The notes under the pieces were generated by a model. It saw only the letters and a list, made by a program, of their open reading frames with translations. It made no database searches and was not told where the DNA came from. Shown piece after piece: positions 18,057 to 27,963 of a stretch of 64,000 nt of DNA. This stretch comes from Clostridium saccharobutylicum DSM 13864. Its GTDB lineage: Bacteria; Bacillota; Clostridia; Clostridiales; Clostridiaceae. Both the position numbers and the translations under genes were made by a program. Each line of letters starts with the position of its first letter. Position 1 is the stretch's first letter. The stretch lies in assembly GCF_000473995.1 (NCBI RefSeq), contig NC_022571.1:663501-727500 (forward strand), written 5' to 3'.

Positions 18057-19292
18057 TTATTTTTTGAATTTTTGTTTTATCAATATTCCTAGTCCAGTAG
18101 CAGCACCTAATGCAGCTAAAGCACAGCCACCATAAATGGCTATAATAGAATTTTTAGATAAAGAACTAACATCAAATAATGAAGTGTAATTTCTAGAAGC
18201 ACCAGCGGCTAAATCCACTGTCTCTAATTCTTTATCATTTACATAAACTTTACCTTTTAATATTTCATCGCCTTCATTAAAAGATTGTTTACTTAAATCC
18301 TTATCTTCCACTTTAATATCATAAGATTCTTTAGTTTCATCTCCTTTAGGTACTACGTAATCTAGATCTTTAGTACTAAGAAGAGGAATTGTAAGAGTAT
18401 TATTTATTTTATACTCTGAAACTTTATCATTTTTTGAATAAATATGAACCCAAGAAAAATTGTTAAATCCATAATCGAAAACAGTCTTCATATCTTCAAA
18501 ATTTTGATTTTTATCCACTGCATATAAAAAAGAAGCTACAAGAATATGATCATCTTTTTTAGCAGAAGCTACATATGTTTGATTTGCTGTTATAGTATAT
18601 CCATTTTTTCCACACAAAGCATTAGGATAATAAAATTTAGAGCCTTTATTAATCATATAATTTTTATTGTATAAATTAATAGTTCTTTGAGGATCATTCC
18701 TCATAGCTAGTGTATAAGAAGGAGTAGTTGAAATCTTTATAAAGTCTTGATTGTTTACAGCTTCTCTTAAAAATAATGCTAAATCATGTGGTGTTGTTAA
18801 ATGCTGAGGGTCAGGTAATCCACTTGGATTTTTAAAGTTTGTATTTGTTGCACCAAGTTCTTTTGCCTTAGCATTCATAAGCTTGGCAAATTCATCTATA
18901 CTTCCAGATACATGATAAGCTAAAGCATCAGCAGCATCATTTCCTGAGTCAAGAAGTAACCCAAGAAGTAGCTCGTGTACAGTAAGTACATCACCTTTTT
19001 TTAATCCAATTCTAGTACCATCTTCTCTATCAACATCTTGTTGAATTGTAACTTCATCATTTAATTTACATTTCTCTAAAACGATAAGAGCTGTCATTAC
19101 TTTTGTTGTGGATGCCGGTTCATACTGAGTATTTTCATTTTTTCCGTATAGCATTTGACCAGTAGAGGCATCTATTAAAGCACAACCAGCAGCATTAATT
19201 GATGGAGGGGTTGCATCTGCTGATGCTTTTATTGGTATTAAAGAAACTAAAAATAGAAATATTATAGTAAGTGCTTTTAATCTTCTTTTCAT
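18057..19292 (-). CDS. dacF: D-alanyl-D-alanine carboxypeptidase (DacF/PBP5 type)
   Basis: A 411-residue secreted, membrane-anchored penicillin-binding protein that trims peptidoglycan stem peptides. The signal peptide is residues 1-26. The serine motif STTK gives S61 and K64, and SGN is at 116-118. The third motif, normally KTG, reads KNG (229-231, in CGKNGYT). A C-terminal beta domain and a final hydrophobic segment with basic tail follow. The frame can start at TTG 19304, but GGAG followed by ATG at 19292 is better. The KTG change may alter substrate binding. It could also act in sporulation cortex synthesis, as DacF does. Confidence 0.88.
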   Translation of the reverse strand: MKRRLKALTIIFLFLVSLIPIKASADATPPSINAAGCALIDASTGQMLYGKNENTQYEPASTTKVMTALIVLEKCKLNDEVTIQQDVDREDGTRIGLKKGDVLTVHELLLGLLLDSGNDAADALAYHVSGSIDEFAKLMNAKAKELGATNTNFKNPSGLPDPQHLTTPHDLALFLREAVNNQDFIKISTTPSYTLAMRNDPQRTINLYNKNYMINKGSKFYYPNALCGKNGYTITANQTYVASAKKDDHILVASFLYAVDKNQNFEDMKTVFDYGFNNFSWVHIYSKNDKVSEYKINNTLTIPLLSTKDLDYVVPKGDETKESYDIKVEDKDLSKQSFNEGDEILKGKVYVNDKELETVDLAAGASRNYTSLFDVSSLSKNSIIAIYGGCALAALGAATGLGILIKQKFKK

Positions 19293-19522
19293 ATTATTCT
19301 CCAAACTACATTAATTATTTTAGGCATAGTTATGTACGGTACACTTTTTTGTATCCTATGCTTACATAAAATATATTTTATCAAAAAAACATTAAATATG
19401 CTATATTAATTGGATTATATTTACATGCAACGTCTAAAACATTCCAAATGTGGAGAAAATGTTTTGTATAGGAATGAATGTTAATATTATTTTTGGGATA
19501 TGAAATGGAGGTTACTGGTGAT

Positions 19523-20239
19523 TTGATTCAAAAAATAATTGATAAAATGATTAAAAATAAAAAGACAACTGGTATACTAGCTATATTAGTAATTATATTG
19601 ATTTCAAGTGGAATATTATATTTGAAATCTGGATTTAAAGAATTAAAGAAGAATGATACAGAAAGTGTTTTTGTAGAGGATGATATAAATAATGATAAAT
19701 CAGACCAAGATTTAATTAACAATTCTAGCAAAAGCCAAGGGAAAAAGAGTTCTGAGCAGAATACAAAAACAGAAGACGTTTCATTAAAAGACAAATTTAT
19801 AGTAGTAGAAATCAAAGGTGAAGTTAAGAAGCCTGATGTATATACTTTGAATGAAGATTCTATAGTTAAAGATCTTATAGATAAAGCTGGTGGAATTACA
19901 GAAAATGCAGATTTAAGTAATATAAATAGAGCAAAAAAGCTTCAAAATCATGAGGAAGTCTATATTGCAAATATAAATGAAACAACCCAAAATTCATCGA
20001 ATACAAATATAGTGGTCAATTCTAATAAAACTCAAGCAAGCTCTAGTGAAATGATTAATATAAATAGTGCTACAATCGAAGAATTGAAAAAATTAAATGG
20101 AGTAGGAGATGGAAAAGCTAAAAGCATAATTGAATATAGAGAACAAAATGGTGGATTTAAATCTATAGAGGATTTAAAAAATGTAAAAGGATTTGGAGGT
20201 AAGATGTTCGAAAAAATAAAAGACCAAATAGAAGTTTAG
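19523..20239 (+). CDS. comEA: ComEA-like DNA-binding membrane protein
   Basis: About 238 residues: an N-terminal membrane segment, a charged Ser/Lys/Asp linker, an SLBB domain (IKGEVKKPDVYTL then DKAGGITENADL) and two helix-hairpin-helix motifs at the C-terminus (INSATIEELKKLNGVG and IEDLKNVKGFG). This is the ComEA architecture for binding double-stranded DNA at the outer face during uptake. Start uncertain: TTG 19523 follows GGAGG (19507-19511), while ATG 19505 and ATG 19478 are in frame but poorly served. Located alone, without comEC nearby, so a role in transformation is inference. The 20240-20555 gap after it contains a fragment of a family-1 repeat near 20250 and nothing else I can name. 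Confidence 0.85.
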   Translation: MIQKIIDKMIKNKKTTGILAILVIILISSGILYLKSGFKELKKNDTESVFVEDDINNDKSDQDLINNSSKSQGKKSSEQNTKTEDVSLKDKFIVVEIKGEVKKPDVYTLNEDSIVKDLIDKAGGITENADLSNINRAKKLQNHEEVYIANINETTQNSSNTNIVVNSNKTQASSSEMININSATIEELKKLNGVGDGKAKSIIEYREQNGGFKSIEDLKNVKGFGGKMFEKIKDQIEV

Positions 20240-20555
20240 ACATATAAAAATAAATAACAAGTCAAAGGTTATTATAAATATTTTTTGATTTTCGAATAAG
20301 CCTTAGCACATATTACAGATAAGAATTGCCGAGTTAGATAAAAAAATATATAATATTAATGTATGTGTGTCTTGAGAATTATGTAAAGTAGTTTTAAATA
20401 TAATGTATATATAAATTTGAAAATTTTGATTTGACACAAAGTTGTAATAAAAAAATGATAACATTATATTATTGACTTCCTATGTAATTATTATTTACAG
20501 AATTTTTATTAATTAAATTAATAAATATAACTAAAAGTCAAGGGGGAAGTAGTTG

Positions 20556-21254
20556 ATGTCTAAAAAGATTATAAGTATAATGATGAGTTTATTAATAGCA
20601 ACTTCATTAATAGGATGTGGCAAAACAAATGATGCGTCACAGGATAAGTCTAAGACAAATACGGAAGATAACATTAATATAGATGAAAAAGATAAGGATC
20701 TACAAGGATCATGGGCAAAAAATTATACATTAGATCAAACTAAAAAGTTATACAATGAAAAGTTAGCTAAGATTGAAGGGATAACTAAGGACTTTGGATT
20801 AAAATATTCAAAGGGTGAAAAAATAAAAGAAGAAAATGGTGTATCAATAAATGATAATTCCATATATTTTGATAATGAAAAACCAGAAAAGAATAAAATT
20901 GAAAGTATGTATTTTGGAATGAAAACGTATGGGGAAGACTTAGCATATGGAGATATAAGCTTAAAATTAAGTCTGAATTTTGATGGCGAAGGTGCGATAA
21001 AAAATAATAATTTTGATTTAGGTAAAACATCTTTTGCAAAGTACATAGCAGCGTTTACAGGACAAGAAAATAGAGATTATTCTCAGATTAACAAAGAAAT
21101 AATTCAAAAATTAAAAAATGGAGACAATGATATTAAGTTGGACAACACAATAGATGGCTTAAAAGAAGAAATTCTAGTCACTAAAGAGTGTATAATATAT
21201 AATTTGTCTACTAAAAAATATAAATTTGCTGATGCAGATATGAGTATGAAGTAG
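20556..21254 (+). CDS. Lipoprotein of unknown function
   Basis: A 232-residue protein with a lipoprotein signal (basic start, hydrophobic stretch, lipobox LIGC near residue 20), then a low-complexity Asp/Lys/Asn linker and an extracellular domain without a recognisable family. AGGGGGAAG places the start at ATG 20556 rather than TTG 20553. The next gene, a small membrane protein, follows after 20 bases and is probably in the same operon. Confidence 0.8.
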   Translation: MSKKIISIMMSLLIATSLIGCGKTNDASQDKSKTNTEDNINIDEKDKDLQGSWAKNYTLDQTKKLYNEKLAKIEGITKDFGLKYSKGEKIKEENGVSINDNSIYFDNEKPEKNKIESMYFGMKTYGEDLAYGDISLKLSLNFDGEGAIKNNNFDLGKTSFAKYIAAFTGQENRDYSQINKEIIQKLKNGDNDIKLDNTIDGLKEEILVTKECIIYNLSTKKYKFADADMSMK

Positions 21255-21274
21255 ACTGTAAGGGGGAATTTTTC

Positions 21275-21652
21275 TTGGAAAAAGATAATATGAAAGAAAA
21301 TGAAATAGAAAGTAAGGCAAAGGAAACTGAAGCTAAAGAAGAGGTTGTAGTCAGTAAAGATAACACAATATCTAAAAATGATGAATCAGTAGCCAATGAA
21401 GATAAACCTTCTATTTTTAAAGTTATTTGTGCAAATGCTCTAGATCAGTTATTAATGGTTGCATTTTCTGCATTACTATTATTAATATTTGATTTAGTGC
21501 TAAGAATGTTCCAATATAGAGTTGTAAGAGATAATGGAATATTAATATTAATGGTAGCAGGTATATATTTCGTGTTTAATTGTATTTATGATCCATTAAT
21601 GAAGAAAACAAAATTAAAAAATACAATTGCAAAAAAAATACTTAATATTTAG
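21275..21652 (+). CDS. Small membrane protein, weakly RDD-like
   Basis: A 125-residue protein with an acidic, Glu/Lys-rich N-terminal tail (about 1-45) and two hydrophobic segments (about 55-80 and 90-105). ANALDQLLMVAFSALLLLIFD recalls the start of RDD domains but the match is weak. It uses a TTG start at 21275 preceded by AGGGGGAA with a 6-base gap. It probably works with the lipoprotein encoded just before it. Function unknown. Confidence 0.7.
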   Translation: MEKDNMKENEIESKAKETEAKEEVVVSKDNTISKNDESVANEDKPSIFKVICANALDQLLMVAFSALLLLIFDLVLRMFQYRVVRDNGILILMVAGIYFVFNCIYDPLMKKTKLKNTIAKKILNI

Positions 21653-21799
21653 ACATAATTTAGGTACAATCGAATCATGTGCCTTAAAAAACAATTTGTT
21701 TAATAGATTGGTATTTATAATTTAAATGAAGTTACTAGTCTTTTATTTGATTGAGTATCTTGAAAATAATAGATTAGTATGTTTGTGTATTTTATGTTA

Positions 21800-21891
21800 G
21801 GCATACGAAAATAAATAACAAGTTCAATTTGCTGTGGATATTTTTCATTAGGAAAGGAGGTAAATTGACTTGTTATTTTTTTGAATGTACC
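21800..21891. repeat. Shortened family-1 repeat (92 bp)
   Basis: Begins GGCATACGAAAATAAATAAC and ends TTGAATGTACC, with the inner AAGTTCAATTT and AAATTGACTTGT arms kept and the centre deleted. A tiny remnant (GGTACAAT...ATGTGCC) also lies at 21663-21683. The rest of the 21653-22095 gap contains no gene. Confidence 0.7.
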
Positions 21892-22095
21892 TTATACTAA
21901 GTTGGAAAGTTTAAAGGATAGCTTGTTTGCTATTACGAAAGCTTACTTAATTGACGAATATGCTTTTTGCATGACAAAAAATACATATCATATTATGGGG
22001 GAATTATTTTTCTTCATATTATTAAGTAATTAGAATTAAACAAGCTTAAAAAGCAAATTATATTAAGAAAAAATACGAGTATATAGGAGTAAATA

Positions 22096-23451
22096 ATGAA
22101 AAGAGGAAGCGACTTAACAGTAAAAATAGAAAAATTACAATTTCCATCAACTGGTATAGGATATGCAGAGGATAAAATAATATATGTAAAAAATGCTTTC
22201 CCAGGCCAAACAATAACAGGAAGAGTAAAGAAGAAGAGAGAAGAGTATGCTGAAGTAAAATTATTAAGCGTAGATGAAAAGGCAGATTATGAAATTGAAG
22301 CACCATGTCCTCACTTTGGAGTTTGTGGAGGATGCTCATCACAAAGTTTGCCATATGAAAAGCAATTAGAATTTTTAAGTGAAGAAGTTCAAGCGTTATT
22401 TAAAGAAGCAGATGTTAAAGCAGGAGAATATTTAGGTATTTTAGGAAGCCCAAGTCAATGGGAATACAGAAACAAAATGGAGTTCACTTTTGGAGATGAA
22501 GCAAAAGGTGCACCACTTTCACTTGGAATGCATATGAGAGGAAAATCTTTTGGTATAAAAACAGTTGATCAATGTAAACTTGTTGATGAAGATTATAGAA
22601 AGATTATAAAATTAACATCAGATTACTTTGGTGAAAAGGATTTACCATATTATAGAATAATGAAGGCTGAAGGATATTTAAGACACTTAGTTATAAGAAA
22701 AGCTCAAAATACAGGAGAACTATTAGTAAACTTAGTGACAACTACTCAAATTGACTTTGACCTAACTGAATATGTTAAATTATTAAGAGAACAAAGTTAT
22801 AAAGGAAATTTAGTATCAATAATACATACAGAAAATGACTCTAAATCCGATGCAGTAATACCTGAAAAAGTTAATATATTATACGGAAAAGATTACATTA
22901 GAGAAACTTTACTTGGATTAGAATTTAACATATCACCATTTTCATTTTTCCAAACTAACACAAAAGGTGCAGAAAGCCTTTATTCAATGGTTAGAGAATT
23001 TATGGGAGATAGTGAAAATAAGGTTGTATTTGATTTATATTGTGGTACAGGAACAATTGGTCAAATAGTTGCACCAAAAGCTAAAAAGGTTGTAGGAATT
23101 GAACTTATAGAAGAAGCTGTTGAAGCTGCAAAAGAAAATGCAAAATTAAACGGATTAAATAATTGTGAATTCTTAGCAGGAGATGTAGCTGAAATAATTA
23201 AACAAGTAAAAGATAAACCAGATATAATTATTTTAGATCCACCAAGAAGTGGAGTACACCCTAAGGCACTTGACTATGTAATTAAATTCAAAGCACCAGA
23301 AATAATATATGTTTCATGTAATCCAAAAACATTAGTAAATGATCTTAAGGTGTTAGTAGAAAAAGGATATAAGGTGGTTCAAACTAAGGTGAAAGATATG
23401 TTCCCGAATACTCCTCATGCTGAAACTGTAGTGAAGCTAATTAAGAAATAG
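22096..23451 (+). CDS. rlmD: 23S rRNA (uracil-5-)-methyltransferase RlmD/RumA family
   Basis: A 451-residue SAM-dependent RNA m5U methyltransferase. It has an N-terminal TRAM domain (about 1-60), cysteines of an iron-sulphur cluster ([10 protein letters not shown] and a later QCKLV cysteine), a SAM fold ([13 protein letters not shown]), the NPPR-type motif [13 protein letters not shown] and the catalytic cysteine in [10 protein letters not shown]. The family includes enzymes for 23S U747 and U1939; the exact target is not decided by sequence. RBS TAGGAG precedes the ATG. Confidence 0.93.
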   Translation: MKRGSDLTVKIEKLQFPSTGIGYAEDKIIYVKNAFPGQTITGRVKKKREEYAEVKLLSVDEKADYEIEAPCPHFGVCGGCSSQSLPYEKQLEFLSEEVQALFKEADVKAGEYLGILGSPSQWEYRNKMEFTFGDEAKGAPLSLGMHMRGKSFGIKTVDQCKLVDEDYRKIIKLTSDYFGEKDLPYYRIMKAEGYLRHLVIRKAQNTGELLVNLVTTTQIDFDLTEYVKLLREQSYKGNLVSIIHTENDSKSDAVIPEKVNILYGKDYIRETLLGLEFNISPFSFFQTNTKGAESLYSMVREFMGDSENKVVFDLYCGTGTIGQIVAPKAKKVVGIELIEEAVEAAKENAKLNGLNNCEFLAGDVAEIIKQVKDKPDIIILDPPRSGVHPKALDYVIKFKAPEIIYVSCNPKTLVNDLKVLVEKGYKVVQTKVKDMFPNTPHAETVVKLIKK

Positions 23452-23498
23452 AGCCATTTATAAGGATTTAAAGATATAAAAAATAGCTATTTACCACT

Positions 23499-23539
23499 AA
23501 TTTGCCACCATAATATTTAATTTGGTGGCAAATTTTTTG
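23499..23539 (+). terminator. Terminator after rlmD, overlapping the integrase remnant
   Basis: AATTTGCCACCA (23499-23510) pairs perfectly with TGGTGGCAAATT (23523-23534), followed by TTTTG. The right arm contains the last codons of the broken integrase on the other strand. Confidence 0.8.
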
Positions 23540-24095
23540 TTATATTTTCAAAAATATCAACAGTACTATTCTTCATTTTATCAGTTACATGTGAATAAGT
23601 ATCCATTGTAGTGGCAAGTTTGCTATGTCCTAACCTCTTCTGTATTTCTTTAATATTAGCTCACCTTTCAAGCAATAAAGTAGCATGTGTATGTCTTAAG
23701 CTATGCATAGAGAAATTGATACAAAGTTCATTCTTAACAACTCTACTCAGATATTTGTATGTATTTGTAGTCAAAGGTTCACCATTTTCTTTAGTACAAA
23801 CAAAGTTTGAATTACGATACCATTGACCGTAGTTTTCTTTATTTTGTAATTGCCATTCGTTATGTTTTCTTAATATATTAATTAGAGTATTACCAATATT
23901 GATACTTCTATATGAAGATTTTGTTTTTGGTGTACTAAGTATAAATTCTTTCATTCCTTTAGTGCCAGTTTCTATTAAAGTATGCTTTACATGAATAATT
24001 CCATTATCTAAATCTACATTATCCTATGTTAAGGAGACTATTTCGCCACCTCTCATGCCAGTATGAAAAGCTATCTGTAATGGAATATAAAACTT
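23517..24095 (-). pseudogene. Tyrosine recombinase/phage integrase remnant, two nonsense mutations
   Basis: Read on the minus strand, one frame gives the C-terminal catalytic half of a phage-type integrase: FHTGMRGGEIVSLT, then a stop where Trp is expected (before DNVDLDNGIIHVKHTL), then the HSLRHTHATLLLER motif, a second stop (TGA at 23661-23663) where Gly is expected, then ANIKEIQKRLGHS, DTYSHVTDKM and a normal C-terminus NLPPN. The R, HxxR and H residues of the active site are visible, but the N-terminal half is missing, replaced by a transposase fragment at about 24090. It is dead. It marks a past integration next to rlmD, possibly linked with arrival of the Ter cluster (inference). Confidence 0.85.
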
Positions 24096-24346
24096 TTACA
24101 TGCCTTTTCAAGGGCACGGCTTGAATATATTCCTTCCATATATCTATAAACTATAATTGCAAACATGGTTTCAGGTAAGATTGTTGGATTTCTACCAATA
24201 GTAGAGTAAGTTTTATTTAATTCTGTATAATCTAATCCCTCCATAACATCATAAAGCATTCTTACTGAATCATCATTAGGTATAATATTTTCAAAACTTA
24301 TTGGGAAACCTATTTGATGAATAGGTATAATATTTCTGTTTTTCAT
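24090..24346 (-). pseudogene. N-terminal fragment of an IS1182-type (DUF772) transposase
   Basis: The minus strand from ATG 24346 encodes about 85 residues (IIPIHQIGFPISFENIIPND, DVMEGLDYTELNKTY, TMFAIIVYRYMEGIYSSRALEKACK) matching the start of IS1182-family transposases. It then runs out of frame into the integrase remnant, so the DDE catalytic part is lost. A hairpin upstream (CAAAACTAA/TTTAGTTTTG, around 24373-24396) resembles the ends of such elements. Exact IS borders are not defined. Confidence 0.75.
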
Positions 24347-24590
24347 ATTAATATTATGCGCTAAAAGGGGCTGTTGCAAAACTAACAGAGTTTAGTTTTG
24401 TAGCGGCGCATTTTTTAATGTCTAGGAAAGTATAAAAATTTTGAAATTTGAAAGCCAGTCATATCAATGGCTAAGAGAAATTTAGCGTGCAAAAACGTGA
24501 TTAAGGGAGAGCGTGGCACAGGCACTTTGTTCTTCTCTAGGAAATTATATTATTGGACAATCTGTGGATAACTAATAAAATATAGATATT

Positions 24591-25280
24591 ATGATGAAAG
24601 AGAAAATAACAGTAAAAGATATATTAAAGGATAACTATAATGATTTTAAAAATAAATATTGGGATAAGGTTCCGAAATATATGCGAAAGCATATTGATGA
24701 AGCAGTAAGTAAGTCTTTAAAGTGTAGCGATATTAAGTACGGATTTGCAGAATATAAGTGTGAAATATGTGGAGAGAGTACAAAGGTTCCATTTACATGT
24801 AAAAGTAAATTTTGTAATAGGTGTGGTAGATTATATACAATGAAATGGGCTGAAAAACAAAGGCAAACTATGCTAAGAGTTGTACATGGACACAGTGTAT
24901 TTACACTACCGAAAGAACTTAGAAATTATTTTTATTCTAAGAGAGAATTATTAAAGGAATTACAAGAGGGAGTAAATGAAGTAATTAAGTATTGGTACAA
25001 TAAAAAGAAAGGCTCTAATTATGAAGTTGGAGTAATTGCAGTAATTCATACTTTTGGTGGGGATTTAAAATGGAATCCACATGTACATGCTTTAGTAACT
25101 GAAGGTGCAGTTGATAAAAAGACAAAGAGGTAGAAGCAAGTTGAGTATATACCATATCCATATTTGAAAAAATCATGGCAAAAAGTTTTATTAGAAATAA
25201 TAAAAAAGCACTTTAATTCTTATAAGACAAGGCAATTAATAAGTTATCTGTACAAAAAATACCCGAAAGGTTTTTATAAC
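24591..25280 (+). pseudogene. IS91/IS801-type HUH transposase fragment, interrupted by TAG
   Basis: The first 180 residues contain the zinc-ribbon (CEICGE, CKSKFCNRCG) and the HUH motif (WNPHVHALV) of IS91-like Y2 transposases. A TAG at 25131-25133 replaces the expected Trp (KTKR-stop-KQVEYIPYPYLKKSW), the frame stays open and conserved for about 50 more codons to GFYN, and then stops matching at about 25280 where a structured insert begins. The catalytic tyrosines are missing, so it is inactive. Confidence 0.8.
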
Positions 25281-25425
25281 TTATTTTTCGCTTCCAATTT
25301 TGGAAACACTCATTCTATAAGGTTTTAGGAGCAGTGTTATATTTTCTGATATTTCAGGGGATCCCTCAACCATGCGGCTTTCAGAGCTGGAAGCGAAAAT
25401 CAGTTTGTAATAATTATTACAAACA
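25281..25425. repeat. Small structured insert with inverted ends
   Basis: Starts exactly where the IS91-type frame is broken. TTTTCGCTTCCA (about 25285-25296) recurs inverted as TGGAAGCGAAAA (about 25388-25399). Inside are CCTCAACCATGCGGC and a short TTCCA/TGGAA hairpin. Next to the right end lies a perfect 22-bp palindrome at 25403-25424 (GTTTGTAATAA and its complement). No ORF. It could be a MITE or the end of another mobile element. Confidence 0.5.
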
Positions 25426-25540
25426 AAATTATAATTAGGCGAAAGAATGCTAATAAACATTAATATGGATATTTATCATAATATAATTAATTGTCTAATA
25501 TAATGTTATAAAGTATAATAATGGTATATTATGAAATATA

Positions 25541-25767
25541 GTGGTATTACTTTATGAATTATCAAAGTATTTTGATAAAAACTACGATATAAATCTATTA
25601 ATATACTTAATAGATACACTTTTATATATTCATGCAATAAATAAAGATATGTTATATAAAGTTATTGGTAGAAAGATTAAGGAAATAGCAACGATATATT
25701 TTAAAAAAATTATATTGATGTAGATGGTGAAAATGAACCTATTAATGGTGAACAGAAGAAATATTAA
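25541..25767 (+). pseudogene. Possible frameshifted gene remnant before the Ter cluster
   Basis: A 60-codon frame (ELSKYFDKNYDINLLIYLID, then HAINKDMLYKVIGRKIKEIA) ends at 25721-25723. Shifting frame at the A-run near 25702 continues as NYIDVDGENEPINGEQKKY and a TAA at 25765-25767. Both parts have gene-like codon use, so a decayed gene is plausible. No family recognised, and there is no good ribosome site. Confidence 0.25.
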
Positions 25768-25823
25768 AAAGAATACTAATATAAAAGCATTAAAATAAAA
25801 ATTAGAAGAGGCAGGAGATAAAA

Positions 25824-27191
25824 ATGACGGTAACATTAAGTAAGGGTCAAAAAGTTGATTTGACAAAGAAAAATCCTAATTTAAATAATGTTATAGTGGG
25901 GATTGGATGGGATGTAAATCAAAATTCAAGGGGATACAGTTTTGATTTGGATGCATCTGCATTTCTATTGAATAGTTTTAACAAGGTAAATAATGAAGAT
26001 GACTTTATTTTTTATAATAATCCTAATGGAGGACAAGGAACAATTATACATAGTGGTGACAATAAAACTGGTGTTGGTAGTGGAGATGATGAGCAAATTA
26101 AAATCAATCTTGGATTAGTGCCTTCCAATATAGAAAAAATTGCGTTTACAATAACAATAAATGATGCGAAAGAAAGAAATCAGAATTTTGGCCAAATATC
26201 TAATTCATACATTAGGATTATTGATGCAGATACTTCAGAAGTTATTTTGCGTTATGATCTTGGAAGGGACTTTTCAATAGAAACAGCCATTGTCGTAGCT
26301 GAACTATATCGCTACAATAATGAATGGAAATTTAATGCTGTAGGAAGTGGATTCCAAGGTGGATTAGCAGCTCTATGTAATATGTTTGGAATAGAAGTAG
26401 AGGAAGAGCAGTCAAATAATTCATATCCTTCTGCTCCAGTATATTCTCAAAATCCTATAGTACATACTCGTTACGATCAAAACCAAGGATATAATCCTCA
26501 AACCTTAGATAATAATCAACAAATATATAATTCACAGTTATCTAATGGAAATCAACAATCAGAAATTACTTGTCCATATTGCCATTCTACTCAAGTAACA
26601 GCAGGTAAAAAGGGCTTTGGAGTAGGAAAAGCAATTGTTGGTGGATTACTTTTAGGACCAGTTGGTCTTTTAGGTGGACTTATAGGAAGTAAGAATATTG
26701 AATTTTTATGTATAAATTGCAATAAACGTTGGAGTGCATCTAATAATATTAATTCAGCACAATGGCTAAGGGAACAATCTAATAACGCAAAAAATATAGT
26801 CAATAGATATTTAGATAATGATTTTGTTGAAGCATTAGTTGCTGGAAGTGCATTAGTTGCTATGGCAGATGGTGTTATAGAATATTCAGAAAGAGAGCGT
26901 TTGATAAATTATTTTAAAACAAGTCAAGAAATGAAACACATAGATACTAATATGGTGTTATCTAAATTTGATTGTTATACTCAAAAATTACAAAGAGATT
27001 TTATGATGGGAAAAGCAGAATTACTAAGAATAATAGCAAAAATGAGAACAAAGCTAGATGCAGCACGTTTTGTTGTTAGATTATGTTGCACAATAGGTTT
27101 GGCTGATGGAGAATTTAGTAATATAGAAAAACAAGTGATTGGTGAAATTTGTAAGGAACTTAACTTGAATACCTCAGAATTTGTATATTAA
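25824..27191 (+). CDS. TerD domain - zinc ribbon - TerB domain fusion protein
   Basis: A 455-residue cytoplasmic protein that opens the stress cluster. Residues about 1-190 form a TerD domain ([43 protein letters not shown]), which in studied members binds Ca2+ through acidic loops. An Asn/Gln/Tyr-rich linker follows (about 193-246). A zinc ribbon uses C250/C253 and C296/C299, split by a glycine-rich hydrophobic loop ([16 protein letters not shown]). The last about 130 residues are a TerB-type helical metal-binding domain with [12 protein letters not shown] and [10 protein letters not shown] motifs. RBS GGAG at 25814-25817. TerB and TerD are separate proteins in classical tellurite operons, so the fusion links the two. 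Confidence 0.88.
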   Translation: MTVTLSKGQKVDLTKKNPNLNNVIVGIGWDVNQNSRGYSFDLDASAFLLNSFNKVNNEDDFIFYNNPNGGQGTIIHSGDNKTGVGSGDDEQIKINLGLVPSNIEKIAFTITINDAKERNQNFGQISNSYIRIIDADTSEVILRYDLGRDFSIETAIVVAELYRYNNEWKFNAVGSGFQGGLAALCNMFGIEVEEEQSNNSYPSAPVYSQNPIVHTRYDQNQGYNPQTLDNNQQIYNSQLSNGNQQSEITCPYCHSTQVTAGKKGFGVGKAIVGGLLLGPVGLLGGLIGSKNIEFLCINCNKRWSASNNINSAQWLREQSNNAKNIVNRYLDNDFVEALVAGSALVAMADGVIEYSERERLINYFKTSQEMKHIDTNMVLSKFDCYTQKLQRDFMMGKAELLRIIAKMRTKLDAARFVVRLCCTIGLADGEFSNIEKQVIGEICKELNLNTSEFVY

Positions 27192-27341
27192 ATAAAAAAT
27201 ATATGGTGTATTATGTAATATTTGGTTAAAATTTATATGGATATTTTTATAATTTATGATAATATTGATATATATATCAAAAAAATAAATTATTATATAA
27301 TTAAATGTAAATTATATAATAAAATTATTAGGAGGAAAATA

Positions 27342-27920
27342 ATGGGGATAGTTCTTAAAAAAGGGCAAAAAATTGATTTAACAAAGGGAAATGCATCATT
27401 AAAGAAAATATTAATAGGATTAGGCTGGGACACTAATAAATATGATGGTGGATATGACTTTGATTTGGATGCAGCAGCATTTTGTTGTGGAGAAGATGGA
27501 ATGGTTCATAATGATTTAGATTTTATATTTTATAACAATTTAAAACATAGTTCAGGAGCTATAGAGCATTTAGGGGATAATTTAACAGGTGATGGAGATG
27601 GTAATGATGAAGAAATTATAATTGATTTATCATTAATTCCACAAAATATAAGCAGAATTAATTTTACTGTTACAATTCACGAACCAGAAGAAAGAAAACA
27701 AAATTTTGGACAAGTCTCCAATGCATACGTAAGAGTTGTAAACTCAGATAATAGTCAAGAACTTTTAAAATATGATTTAGGAGAAGATTTTTCAATAGAA
27801 ACTGCTATAGTTGTTGCTGAAATTTATAGATATAATGAAGAATGGAAATTTAATGCAATAGGTAGCGGATTTCAAGGTGGATTAGCAGCATTATGTAGAA
27901 ACTTTGGATTAAATGTATAG
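27342..27920 (+). CDS. terD: TerD-family Ca2+-binding stress protein
   Basis: A 192-residue single-domain TerD protein. It has [13 protein letters not shown], the acidic loops [10 protein letters not shown] and [15 protein letters not shown], and the C-terminal [20 protein letters not shown] motif. ATG 27342 is chosen because TTAGGAGG precedes it; a longer frame from 27222 has no site. It is very similar to the protein encoded at 28591 (same start [10 protein letters not shown] and same end), so the pair arose by recent duplication. Likely role: binding Ca2+ and assembling with the other cluster members during stress (family knowledge plus inference). Confidence 0.92.
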   Translation: MGIVLKKGQKIDLTKGNASLKKILIGLGWDTNKYDGGYDFDLDAAAFCCGEDGMVHNDLDFIFYNNLKHSSGAIEHLGDNLTGDGDGNDEEIIIDLSLIPQNISRINFTVTIHEPEERKQNFGQVSNAYVRVVNSDNSQELLKYDLGEDFSIETAIVVAEIYRYNEEWKFNAIGSGFQGGLAALCRNFGLNV

Positions 27921-27963
27921 AAAAGAAATTGATTAATAGATTAAAACATAAAGGGGAATGATA

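Noticed and set aside
25131-25133. TAG as a recoded (pyrrolysine-type) codon in the IS91-type gene
   Set aside because: The gene is truncated soon after and lacks catalytic tyrosines; simple decay is enough.
25281-25425. Definite group II intron or IS605 omega-RNA remnant
   Set aside because: Some stem sequence recalls such elements, but I cannot see enough diagnostic structure to name one.
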